Positions 15,450 to 24,257 are shown, numbered from the stretch's first letter. The stretch: DNA of 47,072 bases from Chloroflexota bacterium (GCA_002721995.1 PBMF01000020.1:1-47072), one strand, 5' to 3'. Numbers and translations are program-made. Notes: generated by a model not told the origin, from the sequence alone.

Positions 15450-16394
15450 CTACTTCTTGGTCAGCTTCTGCAGAGAGCGGACCTCGCGGGGCGGGTTCAG
15501 ACGACTGCCGGTGTGGGTCCAGGAGACCTCGCCCACGAAGATGTCCCCTCTGGAGTTGATGGTGATGCCGTGGGGGGCGATGAAGCTGCCTGGCTCTTCG
15601 CTCTCGGCGATGTCGCCAAGTTTGGCCAGGTAGTTGCCTTTGAGGTCCATGATACCCACGCGGGGACCCAGGCCCGAAGCCTGGTCGTTGGGGCCGATGG
15701 CCACTCCCAGTTCTCCCACATAGACCTGTTCCGCGCTGGAATCTATGTACAGGCCGCAGGGACGGGCCATGTCCTTCCACTGGGTCTCGAACTTGCCGTT
15801 CTTGTCGAAGACCTGTATCCGCTGGTTCTCGCGGTCGGCCACGTAAACCCAGCCGTCCTTGTCGGTGCAGACGTTGTGGGCGATGTTGAACTGGCCGGGG
15901 CCGGTGCCCGATTCGCCCCAGGAGAACAGCAGCTTGCCGTCGGGTGAATACTTGTGGATGCGGGCGTTGCCGTAGCCGTCGGAGACGTAGAACTCGGCGG
16001 TCTGGGGGTCCAGGGCCACGTGGGTGCAGCGGTTGAAGGGGTCGCCGCTCATGAAGGGAGCGGGCTTGCCGCTGATGCCCAGGGTAAAGACGACCGTGCC
16101 GTCCATATTGCACTTGCGTACGGTGTGGTCGCCGTCGTCGGTCAGGTAGATGCTGTCGTCGGGTCCCATGGTGATACCGTGGGCCCGGGGATAGGTGCCC
16201 TCACCCCAGGAGCGCAGGAAGTTGCCGTCCTTGTCGAAGACGATCATGGGGTGTTCACCCCGGTTGAAGACGTACACGTTGTCCTGGGCGTCCACGCCCA
16301 CCGCCGCGCATTCCTTGAAGGACCAACCGTCGGGGAGCTTGCCCCAACCCTCTTCCACTTCGTAGGTGTAATTTCCCGAGCCCAAAGCTACCAT
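15450..16394 (-). CDS. NHL-repeat beta-propeller protein
   Basis: The 314-residue product is made of repeated NHL-like blades, for example NVYVFNRGEHPMIVFD, SIYLTDDGDHTVRK, EFYVSDGYGNARIHKY and WVYVADRENQRIQVFD, giving about six blades. The layout resembles the propeller of peptidyl-alpha-hydroxyglycine alpha-amidating lyase, but no particular catalytic role can be claimed. No clear signal peptide is visible. Similar stand-alone propellers are common in Chloroflexota. It is upstream of the ComB-like gene with the 22-bp palindrome between them, and divergent from the chlorite-dismutase-family gene. Confidence 0.85.
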   Translation of the reverse strand: MVALGSGNYTYEVEEGWGKLPDGWSFKECAAVGVDAQDNVYVFNRGEHPMIVFDKDGNFLRSWGEGTYPRAHGITMGPDDSIYLTDDGDHTVRKCNMDGTVVFTLGISGKPAPFMSGDPFNRCTHVALDPQTAEFYVSDGYGNARIHKYSPDGKLLFSWGESGTGPGQFNIAHNVCTDKDGWVYVADRENQRIQVFDKNGKFETQWKDMARPCGLYIDSSAEQVYVGELGVAIGPNDQASGLGPRVGIMDLKGNYLAKLGDIAESEEPGSFIAPHGITINSRGDIFVGEVSWTHTGSRLNPPREVRSLQKLTKK

Positions 16395-16513
16395 CTCTGC
16401 ACCTCAAATAATTCCGGTCATTGGGTGCCTCCGGCCGAGCTGGCTGGCGGCACCCGGAGATTGTAGCACCGCCCTACGGGAAATCAATCGCGCTGACCCA
16501 GTCCCAAGTTACA

Positions 16514-16543
16514 TTGCCACAGGCGCCTGGCCGTTGCTATCAT
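16514..16543 (+). promoter_or_regulatory. Candidate promoter of the Cld-family gene
   Basis: TTGCCA (16514-16519) and TATCAT (16538-16543) are spaced by 18 nt, about 47 nt before ATG 16591. The match to a sigma70-type promoter is fair; nothing else in this divergent spacer scores better by eye. Confidence 0.35.
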
Positions 16544-16590
16544 TGGATTCAATACCCCCGCATTCGTGCATCCCGCGAGGAAGAACCCAG

Positions 16591-17289
16591 ATGACCGAAC
16601 AAGTCCGGCGCGATTTCGTGAAATATTCCTTTTTCAAAGTTGACCCAGCCTGGCGCGGCCTGCCGGCCAAGGAACGTCAGGATAACAAGGCCCAGTTGGC
16701 CGAGGTCCTAGGCGAGTTCTCGGACCGCGTGTCCATGAATAGCTACAGTCTGGTGGGTACCAGGGGCGATGCCGACTTCATGCTCTGGAAGGTCAGCGAA
16801 GAGATGGAACCGCTGAACGAGCTGATGGCCAGGATCAACCACACCGACATGGCGCAGTACCTGACCATGCCCCACTCCTACCTGGCCATGACCCGCCGCT
16901 CCCCATACATCGACGACCATGTACACGAGGGCCAGGAGGGCACCGGTACTTCCACCATGCGCATCATCGGCAGGAAGTACCTGTTCATCTATCCCTTCAT
17001 CAAGACCCACGATTGGTACCAACTGCCCAAGGAAGAACGTCAGGAGTTGATGAACGAGCACTTCGTCATCGGCCACAAGTATCCCGACGTTAAGATCAGC
17101 ACCGCCTACTCATTCGGGTTGGATGACCAGGAGTTCGTGCTGGGGTTCGAGACCGACGACCCGTCCCACTTCCTGGACCTGGTCATGGACCTGCGGGAGT
17201 CCAAGGCCCGGCCCTACACCCTGCTGGACACCCCCATATTCTCCTGCATCAGCAAACCCGTGGAGGCCTGCCTGGACGACCTGGGGTAA
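16591..17289 (+). CDS. Chlorite dismutase family protein, HemQ-like
   Basis: The 232-residue product belongs to the chlorite dismutase-like heme proteins. It carries the coproheme decarboxylase motif YPFIKTHDWY with Tyr134 and Lys138, matching the catalytic Tyr145/Lys149 of Staphylococcus aureus HemQ. NEHFVIGHKYP provides the candidate proximal His157. HemQ converts coproheme III to heme b in the coproporphyrin-dependent pathway. True chlorite dismutases have a distal Arg that I cannot place here. I start at ATG 16591; the earlier in-frame start at 16534 adds residues that do not fit. No other heme genes are nearby. Confidence 0.82.
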   Translation: MTEQVRRDFVKYSFFKVDPAWRGLPAKERQDNKAQLAEVLGEFSDRVSMNSYSLVGTRGDADFMLWKVSEEMEPLNELMARINHTDMAQYLTMPHSYLAMTRRSPYIDDHVHEGQEGTGTSTMRIIGRKYLFIYPFIKTHDWYQLPKEERQELMNEHFVIGHKYPDVKISTAYSFGLDDQEFVLGFETDDPSHFLDLVMDLRESKARPYTLLDTPIFSCISKPVEACLDDLG

Positions 17290-17324
17290 ACAGTAGATCA
17301 GCAGTTAAACAGCAGATGCCATTC

Positions 17325-17459
17325 GTAGGGGCAGGTTGGAAACCTGCCCCTTTTTCATTGCCACGGTGGTTGTCAAAGGGAGTTGGTTTGTCGAACAGGG
17401 GTTGGTCCCTGGGGAACGTGGTTTTGGGGCGGCAGGGCGGGTTGTAAGCCCGCCCCTAC
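17325..17459 (+). mobile_element. MITE-like element, copy A
   Basis: The 135-bp unit starts with GTAGGGGCAGGTT and ends with AACCCGCCCCTAC-like sequence (AAGCCCGCCCCTAC), so its ends are inverted repeats, and each end is itself a hairpin. It encodes nothing. It shares internal sequence with copy B (GCCACGGTG, TGGTTTGT, CCTGGG, GGCGGCA). This shape fits a non-autonomous miniature inverted-repeat element. No transposase is in the window. Confidence 0.6.
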
Positions 17460-17519
17460 AGGTAGGAACGGGCTGGGTAGGAGAACGGATGGAAAAGGCC
17501 GGTTCGCGGGACACCCATT

Positions 17520-17656
17520 GTAGGGGCAGGTTTTTAACCTGCCCTGTTTCATCCGCCACGGTGTCTGTCCGAACGGGAGATGGTTTGTGGAGAGGGTTTG
17601 GGTTCCAGGTGATAAGGTTGCCTGGGCGGCAAGGCGGGTTGGAAACCCGCCCCTAC
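17520..17656 (+). mobile_element. MITE-like element, copy B
   Basis: The 137-bp unit starts at GTAGGGGCAGGTT and ends at AACCCGCCCCTAC with the same internal landmarks as copy A in the same order, diverged in between. The copies are direct repeats 60 bp apart. The single hairpins at 105-129 and 343-379 look like solo ends of the same family. Confidence 0.6.
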
Positions 17657-17690
17657 GGATTCGGCGCGTGTGGGAGGGTCTGACAATTAA

Positions 17691-17721
17691 AAAGGGGCCG
17701 CTCATCAGAGTGGCCCCTTTT
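17691..17721. terminator. Bidirectional intrinsic terminator
   Basis: AAAGGGGCC and GGCCCCTTT form a stem around a 12-nt loop. It is flanked by an A-run on the left and a T-run on the right, so it works in both directions between the convergent Cld-family and aconitase genes. Confidence 0.8.
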
Positions 17722-17763
17722 TGTTGAGTCGATCGAAACCTGGCGGGTAAAACCGGGCGGGGC

Positions 17764-20040
17764 TTATCCGCCGGCGGTGTTCTTCATGTGGTTCATGGCC
17801 GAGCCGGCCTTGAACCATTCGATCTGGCCGGGGTTCATGGTGTGGCGCAGGTTGATGCGCTCCTCTTCCCCGTCGTCGTGGGCTACAACGCAGACCACCG
17901 GTTGTCCCGGTATCAGGTTTGCCAGGCCGATGAGGCTGATGCGGTCGTCGGCGCGGATGCGGTCGTAGTCGGCCGGGTCCTCGAAGGTCAGCGGCAAGAT
18001 GCCCTGCTTCTTGAGGTTGGCCTCATGGATCCGGGCGAAGCTGCGGGTGACCACAGCGGCCGCTCCCAGCATCCGGGGCGACATGGCGGCGTGCTCACGG
18101 CTGGAGCCCTCGCCATAGTTGTTGTCGCCAATGGCGATCCACCGCATGCTCTGGGCCTTGTACTCGCGGGCAATCTCGGGGATGGGCTGAATCTGCTCAC
18201 CGGAGAGCTGGTTCACGCCGGTGCCGGGGTCGTCGGTGAAGGTGTTCACCGCGCCCAAGAACATGTTGTCGCTCAGGTTGTCCAGGTGACCGCGGAAGCG
18301 CAGCCAGGCGCCGGCCGGAGAGATGTGGTCCGTCGTGCACTTGCCGGCGGCTTTCACCAGCACGGGCATGTCGACGAAGTCCTCGCCGTCCCATGCGGGC
18401 CACGGGTTCAGGACCTGCAGCCGGGTGCTGGAGGCGTCAACTGCGACGTCAACGTTGCTGCCGTCTTCGGGCGGGGCCACGTAGCGGTCGGTGCCCTGGT
18501 CGAAACCGTTGGGCGGGACCTCTGGCGCCGGCGCGGGTGCTTCAAGCTTGAACTCCACGCCGTCGGCGCCGGTCAGGGTGTCGGTCAGCGGATTGAAGCT
18601 CAGGCTGCCGCCCAGGCTCATTGCGACCGCCAGTTCCGGGCTGGCGATGAAGTTCATCGTGCCCGAGTTGGCGTCGTTACGCTTGGGGAAGTTACGGTTG
18701 TAGGACGTGACGATGGAGTTGGGCTCGCCCTCGGGCATCTCGTCCCGCCGCCACTGGCCGATGCAGGGCCCGCAGGCGTTGGCCAGGACGATGCCGCCGA
18801 TGTCCTCCAGGGCTTCCTGCTGGCCGTCCCGGGAGATGGTCGCACGGACCTGCTCGGAGCCGGGGGTAACCATAAACTTGGCCGCGGCGTTCAGGCCGTG
18901 GGCCTTGGCCTGCCGGGCCAGGTCGGCGCAGCGGCTCATGTCTTCGTAGGATGAGTTGGTGCAGCTGCCGACCAGCGCCGCGGATACGGTGTCCGGGAAG
19001 CCCTCTTCCTTGGCCTCTTGGGCCAGGGCGGAGATGGGCCGGGCGCGGTCGGGGGAGTGGGGCCCGGTGATGTGGGGCTCCAGAGTGGAGAGGTCGATCT
19101 CCACGATGCGGTCGTAGTACTGGGACGGGTCCTGCTCCACCTCAGGGTCGGCGGTGAGCAGGTGCTTGTACTTCTCAGCCAACGCGGCCAGTTCGGGGCG
19201 GCGGGTGGCGTTCAGGTAGGTGGCCATCCGGGAATCGAAGGGGAAGACATCGCCGGTGGCGCCCAATTCGGCGCCCATGTTGGTGATGGTGGCCTTGCCG
19301 GTGCAGCTGATGGACTCAACGCCGGGGCCGAAGTACTCGATGATGGCGTTGGTGCCTCCGGCCACGGTGAGTTCACCGGCCAGCTTGATGATGACATCTT
19401 TGGGGGCGGTCCAGCCGCTCATCTCGCCGGTGAGGTGGACGCCGATGAGGGTGGGGTATTTGACTTCCCAAGGCAGCCCGGCCATCACGTCGGCGGCGTC
19501 GGCCCCGCCCACACCGATGGCCAAAGAACCCAGACCCCCGGCGTTGGGAGTGTGGGAGTCGGTGCCGATCACCAGACAGCCGGGGAAGGCATAGTTCTCA
19601 AGTACGACCTGGTGGATGATGCCGGAGCCGGGTTTCCAGAAACCCATGCCGTACTTGCGGCAGGAGGACTCCAGGAACTGGTAGACCTCACTGCTCTCGT
19701 TGAGGGCGTCTTGCAGGTCGGAGGATGCGCCGACCCGTGCCTGGATCAGGTGGTCGCAGTGGACGGTGGTGGGCACCGCTACCTCGCTGCGGCCCGACTG
19801 CATGAACTGCAGGATGGCCATCTGACCGGTCACGTCCTGGTGGGCGACCCGGTCCGGGTTCAGCATGATGTAGCTCTCGCCCGGGTCCAGTTCGGCGCCT
19901 TGGGCGTCGTCCAGGTGTCCGAGGAGCAGCTTTTCCGCCAAGGTCAGAGGGCGGTTGAACCGGGCGCGGACAACCTCAAGGTTACGTTCGATCTTCTTGT
20001 AGGCTTCTTCAACGAACTGGGGGGTTGAGTCGACGTTCAT
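17764..20040 (-). CDS. Aconitate hydratase
   Basis: Aconitase isomerises citrate and isocitrate in the TCA cycle. The 758-residue length and domain order fit the mitochondrial-type aconitase branch. The [4Fe-4S] ligands are Cys360 in VGSCTNSS and Cys423/Cys426 in NACGPCIGQW. The substrate-binding blocks GTDSHTPNAGGLGSLAIGVGGADA (about 159-182) and the swivel-domain SSREHAAMSPRMLG (near 660) are intact. It is followed by the terminator at 17691-17721. The ferredoxin gene lies 224 bp upstream on the same strand, separated by a 17-bp palindrome. Confidence 0.96.
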   Translation of the reverse strand: MNVDSTPQFVEEAYKKIERNLEVVRARFNRPLTLAEKLLLGHLDDAQGAELDPGESYIMLNPDRVAHQDVTGQMAILQFMQSGRSEVAVPTTVHCDHLIQARVGASSDLQDALNESSEVYQFLESSCRKYGMGFWKPGSGIIHQVVLENYAFPGCLVIGTDSHTPNAGGLGSLAIGVGGADAADVMAGLPWEVKYPTLIGVHLTGEMSGWTAPKDVIIKLAGELTVAGGTNAIIEYFGPGVESISCTGKATITNMGAELGATGDVFPFDSRMATYLNATRRPELAALAEKYKHLLTADPEVEQDPSQYYDRIVEIDLSTLEPHITGPHSPDRARPISALAQEAKEEGFPDTVSAALVGSCTNSSYEDMSRCADLARQAKAHGLNAAAKFMVTPGSEQVRATISRDGQQEALEDIGGIVLANACGPCIGQWRRDEMPEGEPNSIVTSYNRNFPKRNDANSGTMNFIASPELAVAMSLGGSLSFNPLTDTLTGADGVEFKLEAPAPAPEVPPNGFDQGTDRYVAPPEDGSNVDVAVDASSTRLQVLNPWPAWDGEDFVDMPVLVKAAGKCTTDHISPAGAWLRFRGHLDNLSDNMFLGAVNTFTDDPGTGVNQLSGEQIQPIPEIAREYKAQSMRWIAIGDNNYGEGSSREHAAMSPRMLGAAAVVTRSFARIHEANLKKQGILPLTFEDPADYDRIRADDRISLIGLANLIPGQPVVCVVAHDDGEEERINLRHTMNPGQIEWFKAGSAMNHMKNTAGG

Positions 20041-20157
20041 TCTTTGGCTCCTAGGCGTAGTGTCAGAATAAATCCAAAGACTGCGGGCGGCCCAAAGTAC
20101 GCCCCCCTACCCACACAACCCACAGCGATACCGGGATTGACGCACCCGGTTGACGAT

Positions 20158-20194
20158 ATAAAACCTTTAAAGGGCAACCCTTTAAAGGTTTTAT
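20158..20194. terminator. Perfect 17-bp inverted repeat between ferredoxin and aconitase genes
   Basis: ATAAAACCTTTAAAGGG and its exact complement flank a CAA loop. On the minus strand it follows the ferredoxin gene by about 70 bp and ends in TTTTAT, so it can act as its terminator. It also lies 118 bp before the aconitase start, and its dyad symmetry would suit a regulator-binding site. Confidence 0.55.
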
Positions 20195-20264
20195 GAAATC
20201 GGCCCCAGTGAGGCCGGCCCCGGTACGATTCGAGCTTGGATACCGAATCCGCCGGAGACTGCGA

Positions 20265-20534
20265 TTACTTGCGCTTCAACTCAGAAGGGTCGACGTTCTT
20301 AAAGTAGTCGTGGTTCTTCTGTATGTACTCGGACCACTGAGCGGGGACCGCGTCTTCGGCGAAGATGGCCGTGACCGGGCAGACCGGCTCACAGGCGGCG
20401 CAGTCGATGCACTCATCGGGGCTGATGTAGTACATGTCGTCTTGGTCGCGGGTGTAGATACAGTCGACGGGGCAGACATCCACACAAGCCGAATCCTTGG
20501 TTCCTACGCATGGTTCGGCAATGATATAGCTCAT
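20265..20534 (-). CDS. 7Fe-type ferredoxin
   Basis: The 89-residue electron carrier has cysteines C9, C17, C21 and C25, then C42, C45, C48 and C52. The absence of a cysteine near position 12, where an 8Fe ferredoxin would have one, fits the [3Fe-4S][4Fe-4S] type seen in many aerobes. The C-terminal tail from about residue 60 is charged, as in the FdxA group. GGAG stands 8 nt before the ATG. It is transcribed toward aconitase; no partner reductase is adjacent. Confidence 0.92.
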   Translation of the reverse strand: MSYIIAEPCVGTKDSACVDVCPVDCIYTRDQDDMYYISPDECIDCAACEPVCPVTAIFAEDAVPAQWSEYIQKNHDYFKNVDPSELKRK

Positions 20535-20666
20535 CTTGAGAGGCTCCTATTGGCTCAGTATTGTCACCCGTCGGCGCGAAGTTCTTGCGAGACTGGACGC
20601 GGCAGGCAAATTTACACTGGAATTATAGCATAGCGGAAAGCCATTGCTGCAATAAGGCTTTCAACA

Positions 20667-20696
20667 GAAAACCACCACTTGAAGGCGGTGGTTTTC
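20667..20696. terminator. Intrinsic terminator after the Lrp/AsnC gene
   Basis: GAAAACCACC and GGTGGTTTTC pair perfectly around a 10-nt loop, with T-rich sequence on both strands. It lies 29 bp past the end of the minus-strand regulator gene. Confidence 0.7.
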
Positions 20697-20724
20697 GGGG
20701 GTGCTCCAGCCTGGTTGGGGCGGT

Positions 20725-21165
20725 CTAGAGGACCAGACCGTAGGTCCGCTTCTTGATGGACAGGTTGACGAAGGTCTCAGTCCGTTGGACGCCGTCGATG
20801 ACGCCAACCTTGGTGCGGAGGAAATCGCCCAGGCCCTCGGCGGATTCCAAGCCGGCCCAGATGAAAACATCGTAGGCGCCGGTGGTGATGGCCACGTAGT
20901 GGGCCTCGTTCAGGCTGGCGATGGACTCGGCCACCGAGTCTGACTTGCCGGGGCCGGTCTGCAGGCCGATGAGTGCGGTGGTGGCGTAGCCCAACTTTTC
21001 CAGGTTCGGCACCGCGATGATCTTAACCACGTCGTCGGTCACCAACCGGCGCAACCGGCGGCGCACCGTGCCTTCACTGACGCCGACCTCGCGGGCGATC
21101 TTGGCGTTGGAGGCCCGCCCGTCCAATTGCAGGAGGGCGATTATCTTTCGGTCTAGCTCGTCCAT
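20725..21165 (-). CDS. Lrp/AsnC family transcriptional regulator
   Basis: The 146-residue product has the AsnC-type helix-turn-helix at residues 1-60 (NAKIAREVGVSEGTVRRRLRRL). A C-terminal RAM/ACT-like domain (GLQTGPGKSDSV...HYVAITTGAYDVF) normally binds an amino acid and sets the octamer state. Such regulators often control their own gene and nearby amino-acid genes. No obvious target is adjacent; ferredoxin and aconitase lie downstream beyond a terminator. The ATG is at the start of a clean helical N-terminus, MDELDRKIIALL. Confidence 0.93.
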   Translation of the reverse strand: MDELDRKIIALLQLDGRASNAKIAREVGVSEGTVRRRLRRLVTDDVVKIIAVPNLEKLGYATTALIGLQTGPGKSDSVAESIASLNEAHYVAITTGAYDVFIWAGLESAEGLGDFLRTKVGVIDGVQRTETFVNLSIKKRTYGLVL

Positions 21166-21400
21166 GGATATAAATCTCCAGTGGTAGACAGCCCATGTTC
21201 AGGGGCCAACAGATTGGGGGCGTGAAAGCCTGGCAACATCATATGGCTGGCTAGAATGGGTGTCAACACCGAAATCCTGCCCACGCGGGCCCAAAAAGTT
21301 CGAATAGCGACTATTGATTTCGGACATGTGGCCAATAAAGGCGAAGTCGTACTCGGGATGGGGAATGTCCATCTTGCCGCTGTGGACTCGTCTGCTATTG
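21166..21400. other. Intergenic region upstream of the Lrp/AsnC gene
   Basis: Two overlapping short minus-strand frames lie here (for example from ATG codons near 21369), including the stretch HPEYDFAFIGHMSEINSRYSN, which has protein-like composition. There is no ribosome-binding site or family match, so I do not call a gene. It may be a remnant. Confidence 0.4.
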
Positions 21401-21418
21401 AAGGGCCTAGGCCCTTTT
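21401..21418. terminator. Palindrome with T-run before tRNA-Ser
   Basis: AAGGGCCTAGGCCCTT is a perfect 16-bp palindrome followed by TT on the plus strand. It lies 22 bp before the tRNA. It could end a short upstream transcript; no gene is supported in 21166-21400. Confidence 0.4.
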
Positions 21419-21440
21419 GGTAACATTTACCCTGCTAAGG

Positions 21441-21533
21441 GGAGGGATCGCATAGAGGCCTAGTGCGGGCGCCTGCTAAGCGCTTAACCCGTTAAAAGCG
21501 GGTTCATGGGTTCGAATCCCATTCCCTCCGCCA
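21441..21533 (+). tRNA. tRNA-Ser (anticodon GCT)
   Basis: The cloverleaf closes cleanly: acceptor GGAGGGA/TCCCTCC, D-arm GCA...TGC, anticodon stem GGCGC/GCGCT with loop CTGCTAA, and T-arm ATGGG-TTCGAAT-CCCAT. A long variable arm AACCCG/CGGGTT of 6 bp marks class II. The anticodon is GCT, reading AGC/AGT serine codons. Discriminator G and a templated CCA are present. It precedes miaB by 90 bp. Confidence 0.95.
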
Positions 21534-21622
21534 TATTTTTATCGGATAATCGTCGTTCATTGCCGTAATATTTGACGATACCCCCTCGCAACCTTCACCC
21601 CCCCTAATTTCCCGAACGCCCT

Positions 21623-22921
21623 ATGAATACCTTCTACCTTTGGACCATCGGCTGTCAGATGAACACTGCGGACTCTGACCGCTTGGCTGCCGCCCTAGAG
21701 CAGATGGGCATGGCGCCGGTGGAAAAGGCCGCCGAGGCCGATGTGATCGTCCTCAACTCCTGCGTGGTCCGTCAGGGCGCCGAAGACAAAGTGGTGGGAA
21801 ACCTGGGCTGGATGGCACCCCTCAAGAAAGAACAACCCGACCGCATACTAGCCCTCATGGGCTGCATGGTCGGCCCCAAGTCCGACGACCTGGCCCGCCG
21901 CTTCCCCTACGTGGACGTGTTCATGCGGCCCCAGGAGTTCGAGCCTCTGCTGGAGAAGGTAGGGGAACGCATGGGCGTGGACTGGGAAGGCTGCGTCGGC
22001 CCGCTCACGCCGGTTAGACCCGATGTAACCTGCCACGTGCCCATCATCCACGGCTGCGACCTGATGTGCACCTTCTGTATCATTCCCTACCGCCGGGGGC
22101 GTCAGGTGAGCCGACCCGTGGCAGAGGTAGCTCAGGAAGTCGAGATACTGGCCTCCCGAGGCGTCAAGGAAGTAACGCTCCTGGGGCAGACCGTGGACGC
22201 CTACGGTCACGACCTGCCCGACACACCCAGCCTGGCCGACCTGTTCACCCGGCTGAACGACATTGACGGCATCGAGCGCATCCGCTTTTTGACCTCCCAC
22301 CCCAAGTTCATGACCCAGGAGATAGTCCAGGCGGTGGCGGACCTGCCCAAGGTCTGTGAGCACATCAACCTGCCGGTTCAGGCGGGGGACGACGGCATCC
22401 TGGATGAAATGAGGCGGCAATACTCCCGCCGGGACTATATAGAGCTGGTTGGCCGAATCCGCGAGACCATGCCCGAAGTGGCCATCAACACCGACATCAT
22501 CGTTGGGTTCCCCGGCGAGACGGAAGAACAGTTCCAACAGACCTTGGACCTGCTGGCGGAACTGCGCCTGGATAAGGTACACTGCGCTGCCTACTCCACC
22601 CGGCCGGGTACCATAGCCTCCCGAACCATGGAGGACGCAGTGCCCGACTCTGAAAAGACCAGCCGGCGCCAGCGGGTGGACAAGTTACAGGAACAGATCC
22701 AGACCGAAATGAACGCCGAATTGGTGGGCAGCTACGAGGAAATACTGGTGGAGGGCCGCCAGCGTGGGAAGTGGCAGGGACGCACACGCTCAAACAAACT
22801 AGTGTTTTTTGAGGATGAGGCGTATCATCTAGGTAACCTGGTCACAGTCAAGATTGAACGCTCCAGTCCGTGGTCCCTCCAGGGCACCCTGGCTGTAGAA
22901 GCAAAATTCAGTGCATCCTAG
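21623..22921 (+). CDS. miaB: tRNA-2-methylthio-N6-dimethylallyladenosine synthase MiaB
   Basis: MiaB adds the methylthio group to i6A37 in tRNAs reading UNN codons. The N-terminal UPF0004 domain has Cys11, Cys47 and Cys81 for the auxiliary [4Fe-4S] cluster. The radical-SAM motif CDLMCTFC gives Cys145, Cys149 and Cys152. A C-terminal TRAM domain (about 365-432) completes the 432-residue product. The related MtaB and RimO are less likely because of the IIHGCDLMCTFCIIPYRRG context. nadA follows after 12 bp, probably in the same transcript. Confidence 0.93.
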   Translation: MNTFYLWTIGCQMNTADSDRLAAALEQMGMAPVEKAAEADVIVLNSCVVRQGAEDKVVGNLGWMAPLKKEQPDRILALMGCMVGPKSDDLARRFPYVDVFMRPQEFEPLLEKVGERMGVDWEGCVGPLTPVRPDVTCHVPIIHGCDLMCTFCIIPYRRGRQVSRPVAEVAQEVEILASRGVKEVTLLGQTVDAYGHDLPDTPSLADLFTRLNDIDGIERIRFLTSHPKFMTQEIVQAVADLPKVCEHINLPVQAGDDGILDEMRRQYSRRDYIELVGRIRETMPEVAINTDIIVGFPGETEEQFQQTLDLLAELRLDKVHCAAYSTRPGTIASRTMEDAVPDSEKTSRRQRVDKLQEQIQTEMNAELVGSYEEILVEGRQRGKWQGRTRSNKLVFFEDEAYHLGNLVTVKIERSSPWSLQGTLAVEAKFSAS

Positions 22922-22933
22922 AGGCGACAATTA

Positions 22934-24139
22934 ATGGCCGTTACAAGCCGCCGGCCCACCGTGCCGATCACCGAGCTTGAACACTCGGCTTTTTGCAAAA
23001 CCGAAGACGAACTGCCCTCCAAGCCATTGGCGGAAGAGATGGCCGTCAACGTCCGTTGGCAGAGGATTCCCTCGGAATATCTGCACTACACCGCCGAAGA
23101 GCTTGACCAGCGTATCGGCGAGGCCCGCAAGAAGCTGGGTAAGTCGGTGACTATCCTTGGCCACCACTACCAGCGTGAAGAGGTGATCAAGTACGCCGAC
23201 TTCCAGGGCGATTCCTTCCTCCTCTCCCAGGAGGCCGCTTCAAGGCCCGAAGCCGACTACATTATCTTCTGCGGTGTCCACTTCATGGCCGAGACCGCGG
23301 GCATACTGGCGGCGCCCCACCAGAGAGTCATCCTTCCCAACATAACCGCCGGTTGTTCCATGGCCGATATGGCCCCCATGGACGATGTGGAAGACGCCTG
23401 GGCGGACTTGGAAGATGTTCTGGGCCCCGGTGGCATCACCCCCCTGACCTACATGAATTCCATTGCCGGTATCAAGGCCCTCTGCGGCCGAAACGGCGGC
23501 GCGGTCTGCACTTCCTCCAATGCCATGGCAGCTCTGGAATGGGCGTTCGAGCAGTCCGGCAGGGTCTTTTTCCTGCCCGACCAACACCTGGGAAGAAACA
23601 CTGCACTGAAGCTGGGCGTACCCCTGGACGAGATGGTGGTCTGGAACCCGTTCCGGCAACTGGGCGGCAACACACCGGAACAATTGAAAAATGCCAAGAT
23701 GGTACTGTGGCAGGGCCACTGCTCGGTACATACCCGCTTCACCATCGGCCAGATAGAATCGGCCCGGGCGCTGCACCCCGACATCAACATCATCGTGCAC
23801 CCGGAATGCCCCATGGAGACGGTCCAAGCCGCCGATTTGGTGGGCTCCACCGAATTCATCCGCGACCAGATCAACTCCGCCCCCGCCGGCAGCAAATGGG
23901 GCGTGGGCACCGAGGTCAGCCTGGTCAACCGCCTGGCCATCAACAACCCCGACAAAACGGTCTTCTGCCTGGACCCGGTCACCTGCCCCTGCTCAACCAT
24001 GTACCGCATCCACCCGGCGTACCTGCTCTGGATGCTGGACGGCCTGCTTGAGGGCAACGTATTGAACGAGATCACTGTCCCGGAAGAAGTCAAGCGGGAC
24101 TCCCAGATCGCGCTCCAGCGGATGCTGTCCCTCCGTTAG
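22934..24139 (+). CDS. nadA: Quinolinate synthase NadA
   Basis: NadA condenses iminoaspartate and dihydroxyacetone phosphate to quinolinate. The 401-residue product has LGHHYQREEV near 75-84 and cysteines C113 (FCGVH), C192 (AVCTSS) and C351/C353 (TCPCSTM) suited to hold the [4Fe-4S] cluster. The N-terminus is about 50 residues longer than the E. coli enzyme. It sits between miaB and nadC. A nadB or aspartate dehydrogenase to make iminoaspartate is not in the window. Confidence 0.95.
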   Translation: MAVTSRRPTVPITELEHSAFCKTEDELPSKPLAEEMAVNVRWQRIPSEYLHYTAEELDQRIGEARKKLGKSVTILGHHYQREEVIKYADFQGDSFLLSQEAASRPEADYIIFCGVHFMAETAGILAAPHQRVILPNITAGCSMADMAPMDDVEDAWADLEDVLGPGGITPLTYMNSIAGIKALCGRNGGAVCTSSNAMAALEWAFEQSGRVFFLPDQHLGRNTALKLGVPLDEMVVWNPFRQLGGNTPEQLKNAKMVLWQGHCSVHTRFTIGQIESARALHPDINIIVHPECPMETVQAADLVGSTEFIRDQINSAPAGSKWGVGTEVSLVNRLAINNPDKTVFCLDPVTCPCSTMYRIHPAYLLWMLDGLLEGNVLNEITVPEEVKRDSQIALQRMLSLR

Positions 24140-24257
24140 TCCTTTTCCTGCCCCGCGCTTCTTTCCAATGGTGACCCAGCAGCTTGCGTTGCGGTACAAT
24201 GACGCCCAAATTCCATGGGCCGTCCATATGAGAATGCGCCCATAAGGAAGTCACGCC

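Noticed and set aside
15355-16113. N-terminal extension of the ComB-like frame to 482 codons
   Set aside because: The extension is antisense-frame sequence within the NHL gene, Arg/Pro-rich; the family N-terminus starts at 15354.
17788-20028. Two long plus-strand frames (388 and 336 codons) over the aconitase gene
   Set aside because: Both are antisense shadows of a clearly recognised aconitase and show low-complexity Gly/Val/Ala composition.
21199-21426. A 75-codon minus-strand frame before tRNA-Ser
   Set aside because: It would begin within the palindrome, has no ribosome-binding site and no family match; left as a possible remnant.
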